Position numbers and translations under genes: made by a program. From positions 78,290 to 142,289 of the forward strand of contig CACKOU010000002.1 of NCBI GenBank assembly GCA_902601895.1: 64,000 nt of DNA. Reading direction: 5' to 3'. This document shows positions 18,711-31,397 of the stretch, piece by piece; position 1 is the first letter of the stretch, and each line of letters opens with the position of its first letter. A model generated the notes under the pieces. The model was not told the origin of the DNA. It searched no databases and saw only the letters and a list, made by a program, of their open reading frames with translations. The DNA is from an uncultured Pelagibacteraceae bacterium (GTDB lineage: Bacteria; Pseudomonadota; Alphaproteobacteria; Pelagibacterales; Pelagibacteraceae).

Positions 18711-20482
18711 AATCTTATAATATTATAGATCATGAATACGATGTCGTTGTCCTTGGTGCTGGAGGTTCTGGCCTAAGAGCTGCGGTTGGCTTAAGTGAAG
18801 CTGGACTAAAAACTGCATGTATTTCTAAAGTCTTTCCAACCAGAAGTCATACATCAGCTGCCCAAGGTGGAATTTCAGCAGCCCTTGGAAACATGGGAGA
18901 AGACGATTGGCGTTGGCATATGTACGATACTGTAAAAGGAGCAGATTGGTTAGGCGATCAAGATAGTATTGAATATTTGTGTAAGGAAGCTCCAAAAGCA
19001 GTACTAGAATTAGAAAAGTATGGTGTTCCTTTTAGTAGAACAGAAGATGGAAAAATTTATCAAAGACCATTTGGAGGAATGACAAAAAATTATGGAAATG
19101 GAATTGTACAAAGAACTTGTGCTGCAGCAGACAGAACTGGTCATGCAATCCTCCATACATTGTATGGTCAAGCACTTAAACATAATACAGAATTTTTTAT
19201 TGAATATTTTGCATTAGACTTAATTATGAAAGATGGACAATGCAAAGGTTTAATTGCTTGGAATTTAAATGATGGAACAATTCATCGTTTTAGATCTCAC
19301 ATAACAATTATAGCCACAGGGGGATATGGGAAGGTGTATTACTCAGCAACATCTGCACATACTTGTACTGGTGATGGTAATGCAATGGTATTAAGAGCAG
19401 GATTACCTCTTCAAGATATGGAGTTTGTACAATTTCACCCAACAGGAATATATGGACACGGAACACTTATTTCTGAAGGTGTAAGAGGTGAAGGTGGATA
19501 TTTGGTAAACTCTAAAGGTGAAAGATTTATGGAGAGATATGCTCCCAACGCTAAAGATCTTGCATCAAGAGATGTAGTTAGCAGGTCAATGTCTATTGAA
19601 ATCAATGAGGGAAGAGGTGTTGGTAAAGATCAAGACCATGTTCATTTATATTTAAGTCATTTAGATAAAAAAGTTATTGAAGATAGATTGCCAGGCATTA
19701 CTGAGGCAGCAAGATTATTTGCAAATGTAGATGTAACCAAAGAACCGATACCAGTTGTTCCAACAGTTCATTATAATATGGGTGGTATACCAACAAATTA
19801 TAAAGCTGAAGTTTTAACAGTAAACGGATCTCAAAAAACAGTCCCAGGTTTGATGGCGATTGGTGAGGCCGCGTGCGTATCTGTGCATGGAGCAAATAGA
19901 TTAGGTTCAAATTCACTTATTGACTTGGTTGTTTTTGGAAGAGCAGCAGCAAAGAGAGCAGCGGAATTGGTAAAACCTGGAACGCCTCACGAAGAAGTTA
20001 GTGAAAGCGAAACTGAAAAATGTCTAAATAGATTTGATAAACTAAGGTATGCAGAGGGAGATAATGGAACTGCTGAACTTAGACTGGCGATGCAAAAAAC
20101 AATGCAGTCTAAATGTGCTGTATTTAGAACTGAAAAGAATCTTAAAGAGGGTGTAGATGAGATCAGAAAAACATATGACGGCATGGAATCGATTTCTGTT
20201 AAAGATAAATCGTTGGTATTCAATACTGATTTAGTTGAGACTTTAGAATTTGATAATTTAATTAGACAAGCGATAACAACTGTAGATTCTGCATATCACA
20301 GAAAAGAAAGCAGAGGAGCTCATGCTCGTGAAGATTATCCGAAAAGAAATGATGAAAAATTTATGAAACATACATTATCTTGGTGTGATGGAAAAAATAC
20401 AAAAATTGAATACAGAGATGTACATACTTCAACATTAACAAATGAAGTCCAATATTTTCCTCCACAAGAAAGAGTGTATTAA
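18707..20482 (+). CDS. sdhA: Succinate dehydrogenase flavoprotein subunit
   Basis: SdhA oxidises succinate to fumarate with covalently bound FAD. The 591-residue protein has the dinucleotide fold [17 protein letters not shown], the FAD-linking histidine in [38 protein letters not shown], the catalytic arginine region around [17 protein letters not shown], and the C-terminal [11 protein letters not shown]. Length is typical. It overlaps sdhD by 4 bp and sdhB by one base. Confidence 0.98.
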   Translation: MKSYNIIDHEYDVVVLGAGGSGLRAAVGLSEAGLKTACISKVFPTRSHTSAAQGGISAALGNMGEDDWRWHMYDTVKGADWLGDQDSIEYLCKEAPKAVLELEKYGVPFSRTEDGKIYQRPFGGMTKNYGNGIVQRTCAAADRTGHAILHTLYGQALKHNTEFFIEYFALDLIMKDGQCKGLIAWNLNDGTIHRFRSHITIIATGGYGKVYYSATSAHTCTGDGNAMVLRAGLPLQDMEFVQFHPTGIYGHGTLISEGVRGEGGYLVNSKGERFMERYAPNAKDLASRDVVSRSMSIEINEGRGVGKDQDHVHLYLSHLDKKVIEDRLPGITEAARLFANVDVTKEPIPVVPTVHYNMGGIPTNYKAEVLTVNGSQKTVPGLMAIGEAACVSVHGANRLGSNSLIDLVVFGRAAAKRAAELVKPGTPHEEVSESETEKCLNRFDKLRYAEGDNGTAELRLAMQKTMQSKCAVFRTEKNLKEGVDEIRKTYDGMESISVKDKSLVFNTDLVETLEFDNLIRQAITTVDSAYHRKESRGAHAREDYPKRNDEKFMKHTLSWCDGKNTKIEYRDVHTSTLTNEVQYFPPQERVY

Positions 20483-21255
20483 TGGTTCAATTAAATTTAC
20501 CGCAAAACTCAAAAGTTAATAAAGGTAAATATTTTAAAGACAAAACCGGTTCAAAGAATATCAGAAAAGTAAATGTTTATAGATGGGATCCATCCACTGG
20601 AGAGAACCCAAGAATAGACACATATGAAGTAGATATGGATAATTGTCCATCTAAAGTTTTAGACATACTAAATAAAATTAAAAACGAAATTGATCCAACA
20701 CTTGCATATAGAAGATCTTGTGCGCATGGAGTTTGTGGTTCTTGTGCAATGAATATGGGTGGAAAAAATGGTCTTGCGTGTACTAAGCCACATGCAGAAA
20801 TTAAGGGAGATATAGATATATACCCTTTGCCTCACTTAAAAGTAAAAAAAGATCTAATAGGAGACTTAAGTGGATTATATAAACAATACCAATCCATTGA
20901 ACCTTGGTTAAAAAATAATTCAAAAAGTGAAACAACAGAAATTCATCAATCTCCAGAAGATAGAGCTAAACTTGATGGAGCTTATGAATGTATAATGTGT
21001 GCTTGTTGTTCTACTTCATGTCCTAGTTATTGGTGGAATGGCGATAAGTATTTAGGTCCTGCAGTTTTATTACAAGCTTATAGATGGATAATGGACAGCA
21101 GAGACGAAGATAGAAAGGAAAGACTTCAAAAGGTTGCAGATGAACTTAAGCTTTATAGATGCCATACGATTTTGAACTGTACTAACGCATGTCCAAAAGG
21201 ATTAAATCCAGCAAAAGCTATTGCTGAGATAAAGAAAATGCTTGCAACCACATAA
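20482..21255 (+). CDS. sdhB: Succinate dehydrogenase iron-sulfur subunit
   Basis: This 257-residue subunit carries all three cluster sites: the 2Fe-2S motif [16 protein letters not shown], and two ferredoxin-type groups in [16 protein letters not shown] and [15 protein letters not shown]. It links the SdhA flavin to quinone at the membrane. It begins on the last base of sdhA; a 20-bp spacer precedes mmsA. Confidence 0.98.
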   Translation: MVQLNLPQNSKVNKGKYFKDKTGSKNIRKVNVYRWDPSTGENPRIDTYEVDMDNCPSKVLDILNKIKNEIDPTLAYRRSCAHGVCGSCAMNMGGKNGLACTKPHAEIKGDIDIYPLPHLKVKKDLIGDLSGLYKQYQSIEPWLKNNSKSETTEIHQSPEDRAKLDGAYECIMCACCSTSCPSYWWNGDKYLGPAVLLQAYRWIMDSRDEDRKERLQKVADELKLYRCHTILNCTNACPKGLNPAKAIAEIKKMLATT

Positions 21256-21275
21256 TTACTTATTTAAATACATTC

Positions 21276-23736
<2,461 letters not shown>

Positions 23737-23739
23737 TTA

Positions 23740-24900
23740 ATGAATATTCACGAACACCAAGCAAAGAACATACTTAGAAAATATGGAGCTAAAGTTCCGG
23801 ATGGAGTTTATGCTCTTGAGGTAAATGAATTATTGGAAAAAGCCAAAAATCTTAAAACTGATAAATATGTGTTGAAAGCACAAATTCATGCTGGAGGCAG
23901 AGGTAAAGCTGGCGGAGTTAAAATAGTAAATGATTTAAAAAGTCTTGAAACAGAAGCAAAATCCTTGCTTGGAAAAAAATTAATCACTCATCAGACAGGA
24001 CCTAGTGGAAGAATTGTTAAAAGATTATATGTCGAAGTTTCATCTAACATTGATAAAGAATTTTATTTGTCTTGCGTTGTAGATCGTGCGAGCTCAAAGA
24101 TAGCTTTTATCTCAAGTGATCAAGGGGGTATGGATATAGAGGAAGTCGCAATCAAATCTCCTGAGAAAATTTTAACAACAAAAGTAGATTTAGATAACGA
24201 AATATCTGATGAAAATTGTGATAAAATAATAAGTATTTTTAATCTAGATGAAGAGACAAAAGAACAAGGAATTAGTCTAATCAAGTCCATATACAAATTA
24301 TTTATAGAAACGGATGCTAATCTAATTGAAATTAATCCTTTAATTTTAACAAAAGAAAAAGAGTTGATTTGTTTAGATGCAAAAATGAATTTTGATGGAA
24401 ATGCTTTATTTAGACATCCAGAGCTAATTGAGTTGAGAGACCTCAATGAAGAAGAAGAAACAGAGATAGAAGCTAGCAAGCATGATTTAGCATATATTAA
24501 ACTTGATGGAACGATTGGATGTATGGTTAATGGAGCTGGGCTTGCAATGGCAACTATGGACATAATAAAATTATTTGGAAAGGAACCAGCAAATTTTTTA
24601 GATGTTGGTGGTGGGGCTTCAAAAGAAAAAGTGGCAGCTGCTTTTAAAATAATTTTATCAGATAAAAATGTTAAAGGAATATTGATTAATATTTTTGGTG
24701 GAATAATGAGATGTGATGTTCTTGCCCAAGGTGTTGTGGATGCTGCAAAAGAAATAAAAATGAATGTTCCTTTAGTTGTAAGATTGGCCGGAACAAATTT
24801 TGAAGAGGGAAAAAAAATACTTGATAATTCAGGTCTCGAGTTAATTTCTGCTTCTGATTTATCAGATGCTGCTAAAAAAATTGTAGAGGCTATTAAATAA
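23740..24900 (+). CDS. sucC: Succinyl-CoA ligase beta subunit
   Basis: SucC binds nucleotide and succinate; with SucD it makes ATP or GTP from succinyl-CoA. The 386-residue ATP-grasp protein begins [16 protein letters not shown] and has [44 protein letters not shown], and the [16 protein letters not shown] loop near the active site. It abuts sucD exactly (stop then ATG). Confidence 0.98.
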   Translation: MNIHEHQAKNILRKYGAKVPDGVYALEVNELLEKAKNLKTDKYVLKAQIHAGGRGKAGGVKIVNDLKSLETEAKSLLGKKLITHQTGPSGRIVKRLYVEVSSNIDKEFYLSCVVDRASSKIAFISSDQGGMDIEEVAIKSPEKILTTKVDLDNEISDENCDKIISIFNLDEETKEQGISLIKSIYKLFIETDANLIEINPLILTKEKELICLDAKMNFDGNALFRHPELIELRDLNEEEETEIEASKHDLAYIKLDGTIGCMVNGAGLAMATMDIIKLFGKEPANFLDVGGGASKEKVAAAFKIILSDKNVKGILINIFGGIMRCDVLAQGVVDAAKEIKMNVPLVVRLAGTNFEEGKKILDNSGLELISASDLSDAAKKIVEAIK

Positions 24901-25776
24901 ATGTCAGTTTTAGTTAATAAAAACACAAAGTTAATTTGCCAAGGTTTTACGGGTAGTCACGGAACTTTTCATTCAGAGCAAGCAATTAAGTATGGAACAA
25001 ATTTAGTCGGAGGAGTTACACCAAAAAAAGGTGGTCAAACTCATCTAGATAGACCAGTATTTAATACAGTAAAGGAAGCAGTCGATAAAACTGGTGCCAA
25101 CGCAACCATGATTTATGTTCCTGCTAAGTTTGCATCCGCAGCAATCATAGAGGCCATTGAAGCTAACTTAGAATTAATCGTTTGTATCACTGAGGGTATA
25201 CCAGTTCTTGATATGATTAAGGTCAAAAAAAAGTTACTTAATTCAAAATCAAGATTAATCGGTCCTAATTGTCCTGGGATAATCACCCCCGATGAATGTA
25301 AGATCGGAATAATGCCAGGCAATATCCATAAAAAAGGTTCTGTAGGTATTGTATCAAGATCTGGAACTTTGACTTACGAGGCTGTCGCACAAACTACAGA
25401 GAATGATTTGGGCCAATCAACATGTATAGGAATAGGTGGTGATCCAATAAATGGCACAAATTTTATTGATTGCTTAGATTTATTTTTAAAAGATGAGGAA
25501 ACTAAATCAATTTTGATGATTGGTGAAATAGGTGGATCAGCTGAAGAAGAAGCAGCTGAATTTGTAAAAAATCATGACATAAAAAAACCCATGGTTGGTT
25601 TTATTGCAGGAGTTACAGCACCACCGGGTAGAAGAATGGGACATGCAGGGGCCATAATATCAGGTGGCAAAGGCGGGGCTAAAGATAAGATCAAAAAAAT
25701 GGAAGATTGTGGCATAGAAGTAGCCACATCACCTTCAGAAATTGGAAAAACATTGTTAAATAAATTGTCCAATTGA
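24901..25776 (+). CDS. sucD: Succinyl-CoA ligase alpha subunit
   Basis: This 291-residue CoA-binding subunit has [66 protein letters not shown] and the phosphorylated-histidine loop [16 protein letters not shown] (His in GHAG). It starts directly after sucC; a 30-bp AT-only spacer precedes sucA. Confidence 0.98.
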   Translation: MSVLVNKNTKLICQGFTGSHGTFHSEQAIKYGTNLVGGVTPKKGGQTHLDRPVFNTVKEAVDKTGANATMIYVPAKFASAAIIEAIEANLELIVCITEGIPVLDMIKVKKKLLNSKSRLIGPNCPGIITPDECKIGIMPGNIHKKGSVGIVSRSGTLTYEAVAQTTENDLGQSTCIGIGGDPINGTNFIDCLDLFLKDEETKSILMIGEIGGSAEEEAAEFVKNHDIKKPMVGFIAGVTAPPGRRMGHAGAIISGGKGGAKDKIKKMEDCGIEVATSPSEIGKTLLNKLSN

Positions 25777-25806
25777 AAACAAAATTTAGTATTATAATAA
25801 AATAAA

Positions 25807-28704
25807 ATGAGCTCTCCTAAAAATCTGGAATATAAAAAAACATCATTTCTAAATAAGGCCAATAGTGCATTTATTGAGGAAATGTACGTAAAATTTATAA
25901 ATAAAGATCCATCTCTCTCTGATAGTTGGATCGAATATTTCTCAAGTGTGGATGAGGATATGAAGATATTAGTCGACGAGATAAATGGACCGTCGTGGAA
26001 ACCTTTTTCAAAAAAAATTAATATTGTGGATGTCGAGAAAACCGCCAAAGAAAACGAAAAGATCAAAGATAACTCTAGCAAGTTTAATTTCCAAGTAATT
26101 GCAAATTCAAACAAAAATTCAATAAGTGCTGTAGCCTTGATAAGAGCTTATCGCTTAAGAGGGCATCTATTATCAAAACTAGATCCTTTAGAATTAATGA
26201 AGTCCGAATATTTAGATGAATTACATCCTGAGTATTACGGTTTTAAGAAAGAGGATTATGACAAAGAAATTTTTCTTAACGGAATTATAAATAAAAAAAA
26301 TGCAAATATTAAAGAAATACTTAAGTTTTTAAAAAAAACTTATTGTGGTCCTATAGGTTATGAATATATGCATATCTCAAATCCGACTGAGAGAAAGTGG
26401 TTTAGAGATAGGGTTGAAAAAGATGAAAATGCACTAAAGTTTACAAAAAATGGAAAGCAAGCAATTTTAAATAAATTAATACAAGCCGAGGGCTTCGAAA
26501 AATTTTTAAATACAAAATATGTTGGTACTAAAAGATTTGGTTTAGATGGTGGAGAAAGTCTAATACCTGCTCTTGAGCAAATTATAAAAATTGGAGGACA
26601 ATCTAAGATAAAAGAAGTTAAAATAGGAATGTCACATAGAGGAAGACTAAATGTTTTAGCAAACGTTTTACAAAAATCTTATAAAAGAATTTTTAATGAA
26701 TTTGCTGGTGAAATGGATGGATCAGAAGATGGTGCTGGAGATGTAAAATATCACTTAGGAGCCTCATCTGATAGAGAATTTGATGGAAATCCTGTACATG
26801 TAAGTTTAACAGATAATCCTTCACACCTAGAGGCAGTTAATCCTGTTGTTCTTGGCCAAACTAGAGCTAAACAATTCTTTCACAAAGACAAAGAAAGAAA
26901 TAAAGTTATACCAATATTAATTCACGGTGATGCAGCATTTGCAGGACAAGGAATAGTAGCAGAGTGCTTTGCAATGTCTGGACTTCCTGGTCATAATACG
27001 GGAGGAACAATCCATATTATTGTTAACAACCAAATTGGATTTACAACAAGTCCTAGATTTGCACGATCTTCCCCTTATCCTTCTGACGTAGGTAAAATGG
27101 TCGATGCACCAATCATCCATGTTAACGGAGATGATCCTGAAGCAGTAGTTTACGCGACAAGAATAGCGACTGAATTTAGATTAAAATTTAATCGCGATGT
27201 TGTAATTGATTTAATATGTTATAGAAGATTTGGACATAATGAGGGAGATGAGCCGTCTTTCACCCAACCACTTATGTACAAAAAAATTAGATCTCATCCG
27301 TCTACGATTAAAATCTATGGTGAAAAGCTTGTAAATGAAGGACTTTTTTCGAAACAAGATTTAGATCAACAAATTATTGATTTTAAAAATTTATTAGATG
27401 ATCAATTTAAGAATGCAAAAGATTATAAACCTAAAATTAGATGGTTTGAGGGAACTTGGTCGAGATATAAACCCGAAAGAGGTAAAGATAAAAGAGGTGT
27501 AACTGGATCAGATTTGAAAATTTTAAATAATATTTCTGATAGAATACACGTTTTTCCAACTGATAAAAATATTCACAAAACCATAACAAAAATTATGGAA
27601 AATAGAAAAAAAACTATTGATGAAGGCTCAGGTATTGATTGGGCAACAGCTGAGTCTTTGGCATTTGGTTCATTATTAGTTGAAGGTTATCCAGTAAGGT
27701 TAGTAGGTCAGGATTCTGGTAGAGGTACCTTTAGTCAAAGACACTCAGTTTTAAGAAATCAAATTGATAATTCTAGATATATACCTTTAAACAATATATC
27801 TACTAGCCAAAAAAATTTTGAAATTGTAGATAGTTTTTTATCTGAACTTGCAGTTTTAGGATTTGAATATGGATACAGTTTAGTAGAACCGAATACATTG
27901 ACAATTTGGGAAGCTCAATTTGGTGATTTTGCAAATGGTGCTCAAGTAATTATTGATCAATTTATATCATCTGGTGAAAGAAAGTGGAAACGAGCATCGG
28001 GACTGGTTATGTTATTACCCCATGGTTATGAAGGACAAGGTCCAGAGCACTCCTCTGCGAGATTAGAGAGATTTTTACAATTATGTGCAAATGATAATTT
28101 ACAAGTTATGAATTGCACAACACCTGCAAATTATTTTCATGCTTTAAGAAGACAGATGCACCGTGATTTTAGAAAACCTTTAATTATAATGACACCAAAG
28201 TCACTTTTAAGAAATAAATATTGTGTATCAAATTTGGAAGATTTTAGTAAACAAAATTCTTTCCATAGAGTGCTATGGGATCATGCTAGAGATACTAAGC
28301 AAAAAGGGTTTATTAAGTTAAAAGAAAACAAAAAAATTAGAAAAGTGATATTATGCTCAGGAAAAATTTACTTCGATCTTCTTGCGGCAAGAGAGAAAAT
28401 AAAAATCAATGATGTGATTTTGTATAGAATTGAACAACTATATCCCTTCCCTGCAAAAAGTTTGGTTAAAGAACTAAAACCATTTGCAAAAAATGCAAAA
28501 TTTTATTGGTGCCAAGAGGAGCCTAAAAATATGGGAGCTTGGTTTGCTGTTAGAGATTATATACAATGGACATTAGAGACTATTAAGGCTAAAAACAATA
28601 CAATTTCTTACATTGGAAGAAGTCCAGATGCTACACCTGCTACAGGTTATGCAAGAAGACATAATTCTGAACAACAAGAAATTATAAATAAAGTATTTGA
28701 ATAA
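25807..28704 (+). CDS. sucA: 2-oxoglutarate dehydrogenase E1 component
   Basis: This 965-residue thiamine-diphosphate enzyme decarboxylates 2-oxoglutarate and reductively succinylates SucB. It has the N-terminal E2-binding region (SFLNKANSAFIEEMYVKF), IGMSHRGRLNVLANVL, the ThDP motif starting HGDAAFAGQGIVAE and ending in NNQIGFTT, RFGHNEGDEPSFTQP, GQDSGRGTFSQRHSVL and LPHGYEGQGPEHSSARLERF. Full length and intact. It is followed immediately by sucB. Confidence 0.98.
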   Translation: MSSPKNLEYKKTSFLNKANSAFIEEMYVKFINKDPSLSDSWIEYFSSVDEDMKILVDEINGPSWKPFSKKINIVDVEKTAKENEKIKDNSSKFNFQVIANSNKNSISAVALIRAYRLRGHLLSKLDPLELMKSEYLDELHPEYYGFKKEDYDKEIFLNGIINKKNANIKEILKFLKKTYCGPIGYEYMHISNPTERKWFRDRVEKDENALKFTKNGKQAILNKLIQAEGFEKFLNTKYVGTKRFGLDGGESLIPALEQIIKIGGQSKIKEVKIGMSHRGRLNVLANVLQKSYKRIFNEFAGEMDGSEDGAGDVKYHLGASSDREFDGNPVHVSLTDNPSHLEAVNPVVLGQTRAKQFFHKDKERNKVIPILIHGDAAFAGQGIVAECFAMSGLPGHNTGGTIHIIVNNQIGFTTSPRFARSSPYPSDVGKMVDAPIIHVNGDDPEAVVYATRIATEFRLKFNRDVVIDLICYRRFGHNEGDEPSFTQPLMYKKIRSHPSTIKIYGEKLVNEGLFSKQDLDQQIIDFKNLLDDQFKNAKDYKPKIRWFEGTWSRYKPERGKDKRGVTGSDLKILNNISDRIHVFPTDKNIHKTITKIMENRKKTIDEGSGIDWATAESLAFGSLLVEGYPVRLVGQDSGRGTFSQRHSVLRNQIDNSRYIPLNNISTSQKNFEIVDSFLSELAVLGFEYGYSLVEPNTLTIWEAQFGDFANGAQVIIDQFISSGERKWKRASGLVMLLPHGYEGQGPEHSSARLERFLQLCANDNLQVMNCTTPANYFHALRRQMHRDFRKPLIIMTPKSLLRNKYCVSNLEDFSKQNSFHRVLWDHARDTKQKGFIKLKENKKIRKVILCSGKIYFDLLAAREKIKINDVILYRIEQLYPFPAKSLVKELKPFAKNAKFYWCQEEPKNMGAWFAVRDYIQWTLETIKAKNNTISYIGRSPDATPATGYARRHNSEQQEIINKVFE

Positions 28705-29979
28705 ATGAGTGAAAAAATATTAGTTCCAGTTTTGGGAGAAAGTATTACAGAGGCTACGGTCACGAAATGGTTAAAGAAAAAGGGTGATAACGTAGTTGCT
28801 GATGAAGCTGTAGTAGAATTAGAAACTGACAAAGTAAACTTAGAAGTTCCTGCACCTGCAAGTGGTGTTATATCAGAGATCAACTCAAAAGATGGTGATA
28901 CAGTTGAAGTTGGAACTGTATTAGGAATGATTTCAGAAGGTGGTACTCTTAAAGAAGAAAAGGAAGCTGAGCCGGTTAAAGGAAACGTTGAAAAAAATAA
29001 TGTAATAAATTTAGAAATCGAAAAGAAACAAGATACAAAAAAAACTCAAGAACCTTTATTGCTTGATGAAGAACCATTGGTATTAACGGATGAAGTTGAA
29101 GAAACCAAGCCTATTAAACAAAATAAAACACTTTCTCCTGCTGTAAGAAAAATGGTTGTTGAAAATGAAATTAATTTAGATGAAGTAAAAGGGACAGGTA
29201 AAGACGGAAGAATTTTAAAAGGTGATTTAATAAGTTTAATGGGAGCTAAGCCTCAACCCAACGAAAGAAAAATTCAATACGGTGAAGAAGAACGAATTAA
29301 AATGTCAAGACTAAGACAAACGATTGCTAAACGTTTAAAAGAGGCTCAAAATAATGCTGCTATGCTCACAACGTTTAATGAGGTTGATATGTCAAATATA
29401 ATCTCAATGAGAAAAGATAACCAGGAAGATTTCCAAAATAGTTATGAAATTAAACTTGGCTTCATGTCCTTTTTTGTGAAAGCTTGTATAGTTGGATTGA
29501 AATTATTTCCTGCAATAAATGCTGAAGTTGAAAATGACGAAATGGTTTATAAAAACTATTATAATGTGAGTTTCGCAGTCGGAACTGAAAAAGGATTAGT
29601 AGTTCCGGTATTAAAAAATGCTGATGAAATGTCTTTTGCGGACATTGAAAAAAACATAAAAGATCTGTCAGACAAAGCAAAAAATGGTAGTCTTACTATA
29701 GAGGATCTTCAAGGGGGGACATTTACAATTAGCAACGGAGGTGTTTATGGATCAATGTTATCTACTCCTATTTTAAACCCTCCACAGTCAGCAGTTCTTG
29801 GAATGCATAATATTGTTGAAAGACCTGTTGTTGTTGATGGTGAGATAAAGGTTAGACCTGTAATGTTTTTAGCATTGTCTTATGATCATAGAATAATTGA
29901 TGGAAAAGAGTCTGTAAGTTTTTTAAAAACTGTTAAAGAAAACTTAGAAGATCCAAGAAGGTTATTTTTAAATTTATAA
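28705..29979 (+). CDS. sucB: Dihydrolipoyllysine-residue succinyltransferase (E2)
   Basis: This 424-residue E2 has one N-terminal lipoyl domain (lipoyl-lysine in [15 protein letters not shown], near residue 43), an acidic linker (about 85-145), a peripheral-subunit-binding domain ([19 protein letters not shown] with [12 protein letters not shown]) and a catalytic core with [17 protein letters not shown] and the active-site [16 protein letters not shown]. It starts just after sucA and is 1 bp from lpd. Confidence 0.98.
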   Translation: MSEKILVPVLGESITEATVTKWLKKKGDNVVADEAVVELETDKVNLEVPAPASGVISEINSKDGDTVEVGTVLGMISEGGTLKEEKEAEPVKGNVEKNNVINLEIEKKQDTKKTQEPLLLDEEPLVLTDEVEETKPIKQNKTLSPAVRKMVVENEINLDEVKGTGKDGRILKGDLISLMGAKPQPNERKIQYGEEERIKMSRLRQTIAKRLKEAQNNAAMLTTFNEVDMSNIISMRKDNQEDFQNSYEIKLGFMSFFVKACIVGLKLFPAINAEVENDEMVYKNYYNVSFAVGTEKGLVVPVLKNADEMSFADIEKNIKDLSDKAKNGSLTIEDLQGGTFTISNGGVYGSMLSTPILNPPQSAVLGMHNIVERPVVVDGEIKVRPVMFLALSYDHRIIDGKESVSFLKTVKENLEDPRRLFLNL

Positions 29980-29980
29980 T

Positions 29981-31378
29981 ATGTCAGAAAAATTTGATGT
30001 TACAGTAATTGGTGGTGGACCTGGTGGATATGTTTGTGCAATTAGATTGTCTCAACTTGGACTTAAAACAGCATGCATAGAGTCTAGAGGATCTCTAGGG
30101 GGGACATGTTTAAATATTGGATGTATCCCATCAAAAAGTTTACTTAATTTATCTGAAAAATTTCACAGTGCTAAAAATTTTGAAAAAATTGGAATCGAGA
30201 CTGGAGAAATAAAACTTAATTTAGATAAAATGATGAAAAATAAAGACAAAGCTGTAACAGTTTTGACTAAAGGGGTGGAATTTTTATTCAAAAAAAACAA
30301 AGTCACATATTTTAAAGGCAAAGGTTCATTTGAGAACGAAAATTCAATAAAAATCGAAGGCTCTGAAGGCACTAAGATAATTCAAACTGATAAAACAATA
30401 ATCAGTACAGGATCAGAGCCAGTTTCATTGCCTGGAGTAGATTTCGATGAAGAAAGAATTCTTTCCTCAACTGGAGCCCTATCAATTCCCAAGCTTCCTA
30501 ATAAAATGATTGTTGTCGGGGGAGGATATATAGGATTAGAAATGGGATCAGTTTGGTCAAGACTTGGCACTGAAGTTACAGTTGTAGAATTTTTAGACCA
30601 CATCACTCCTGGAATGGATCGAGATATTTCAAATGAATTTATGAAAATATTAAAGAAGCAAGGTATAAAATTCAACCTTAATACTAAAGTTGATAAAATA
30701 ACTAAAAACTCTAATGGTGTAACGGTTGAGACCTCACAAAATGATGGCCAAAAAGTTAAACATGATGTTGATGTTGTTTTAATTTCTGTTGGACGAAGAC
30801 CTTATACTAAAAACTTAAATTTAGATAAAGTTGGTGTAGCTTTAGATGAAAAAGGAAGAGTTAAAGTAAATAAAAATTTTGAGACAAATATTAAAAATAT
30901 ATACGCAATAGGAGATGTTATTGATGGTCCAATGTTAGCCCATAAAGCTGAAGAAGAGGGGATTGCCGTTGCAGAACTTATAGCAGGCCAATCAGGTCAT
31001 GTGAATTATGATATTATTCCTGGAGTTGTTTATACATCCCCAGAGGTAGCTTATGTTGGTAAAACTGAGGAGCAATTAAAAAAAGAAAACATTGGTTATA
31101 AAATTGGTAAATTCCCTTTTATGGCAAATTCGAGAGCCAAAGCAATTGATGAACCAGAGGGTTTTGTAAAAATTTTGGCAGATCAATCAACTGATAAAGT
31201 ACTTGGTGTACATATAATTGGTCCACATGCAGGAGAAATGATAGCAGAAATGTCCATTGCAATGGAGTTTGGGGCCAGTTCAGAAGATATTGCAAGAACA
31301 TGCCACGCACACCCAACATTTTCAGAAGCTATAAAAGAAGCGGCATTATCAGTAGATAAAAGACAGATACATTCATAA
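29981..31378 (+). CDS. lpd: Dihydrolipoyl dehydrogenase (E3)
   Basis: This 465-residue flavoprotein reoxidises the dihydrolipoyl groups of SucB. It has the FAD motif VIGGGPGGYVCAIRLSQLG, the redox disulfide in GGTCLNIGCIPSKSLLN, the NAD motif VVGGGYIGLEMGSVWSRLG, YAIGDVIDGPMLAHKAEEEG and the catalytic HAHPTFSEAIKEAA. Placed as last gene of the suc run, it is the 2-oxoglutarate dehydrogenase E3; it may also serve other complexes. Confidence 0.97.
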   Translation: MSEKFDVTVIGGGPGGYVCAIRLSQLGLKTACIESRGSLGGTCLNIGCIPSKSLLNLSEKFHSAKNFEKIGIETGEIKLNLDKMMKNKDKAVTVLTKGVEFLFKKNKVTYFKGKGSFENENSIKIEGSEGTKIIQTDKTIISTGSEPVSLPGVDFDEERILSSTGALSIPKLPNKMIVVGGGYIGLEMGSVWSRLGTEVTVVEFLDHITPGMDRDISNEFMKILKKQGIKFNLNTKVDKITKNSNGVTVETSQNDGQKVKHDVDVVLISVGRRPYTKNLNLDKVGVALDEKGRVKVNKNFETNIKNIYAIGDVIDGPMLAHKAEEEGIAVAELIAGQSGHVNYDIIPGVVYTSPEVAYVGKTEEQLKKENIGYKIGKFPFMANSRAKAIDEPEGFVKILADQSTDKVLGVHIIGPHAGEMIAEMSIAMEFGASSEDIARTCHAHPTFSEAIKEAALSVDKRQIHS

Positions 31379-31397
31379 TATATATCATAATTAATTT

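Noticed and set aside
24120..24926. 268-codon open frame on the minus strand across sucC
   Set aside because: It lies fully antisense to an intact, well-conserved sucC and its translation shows no domain; long antisense frames arise easily opposite such codon usage.
25572..26114. 180-codon minus-strand frame across the sucD-sucA junction
   Set aside because: It overlaps two certain genes and has no recognisable motif.
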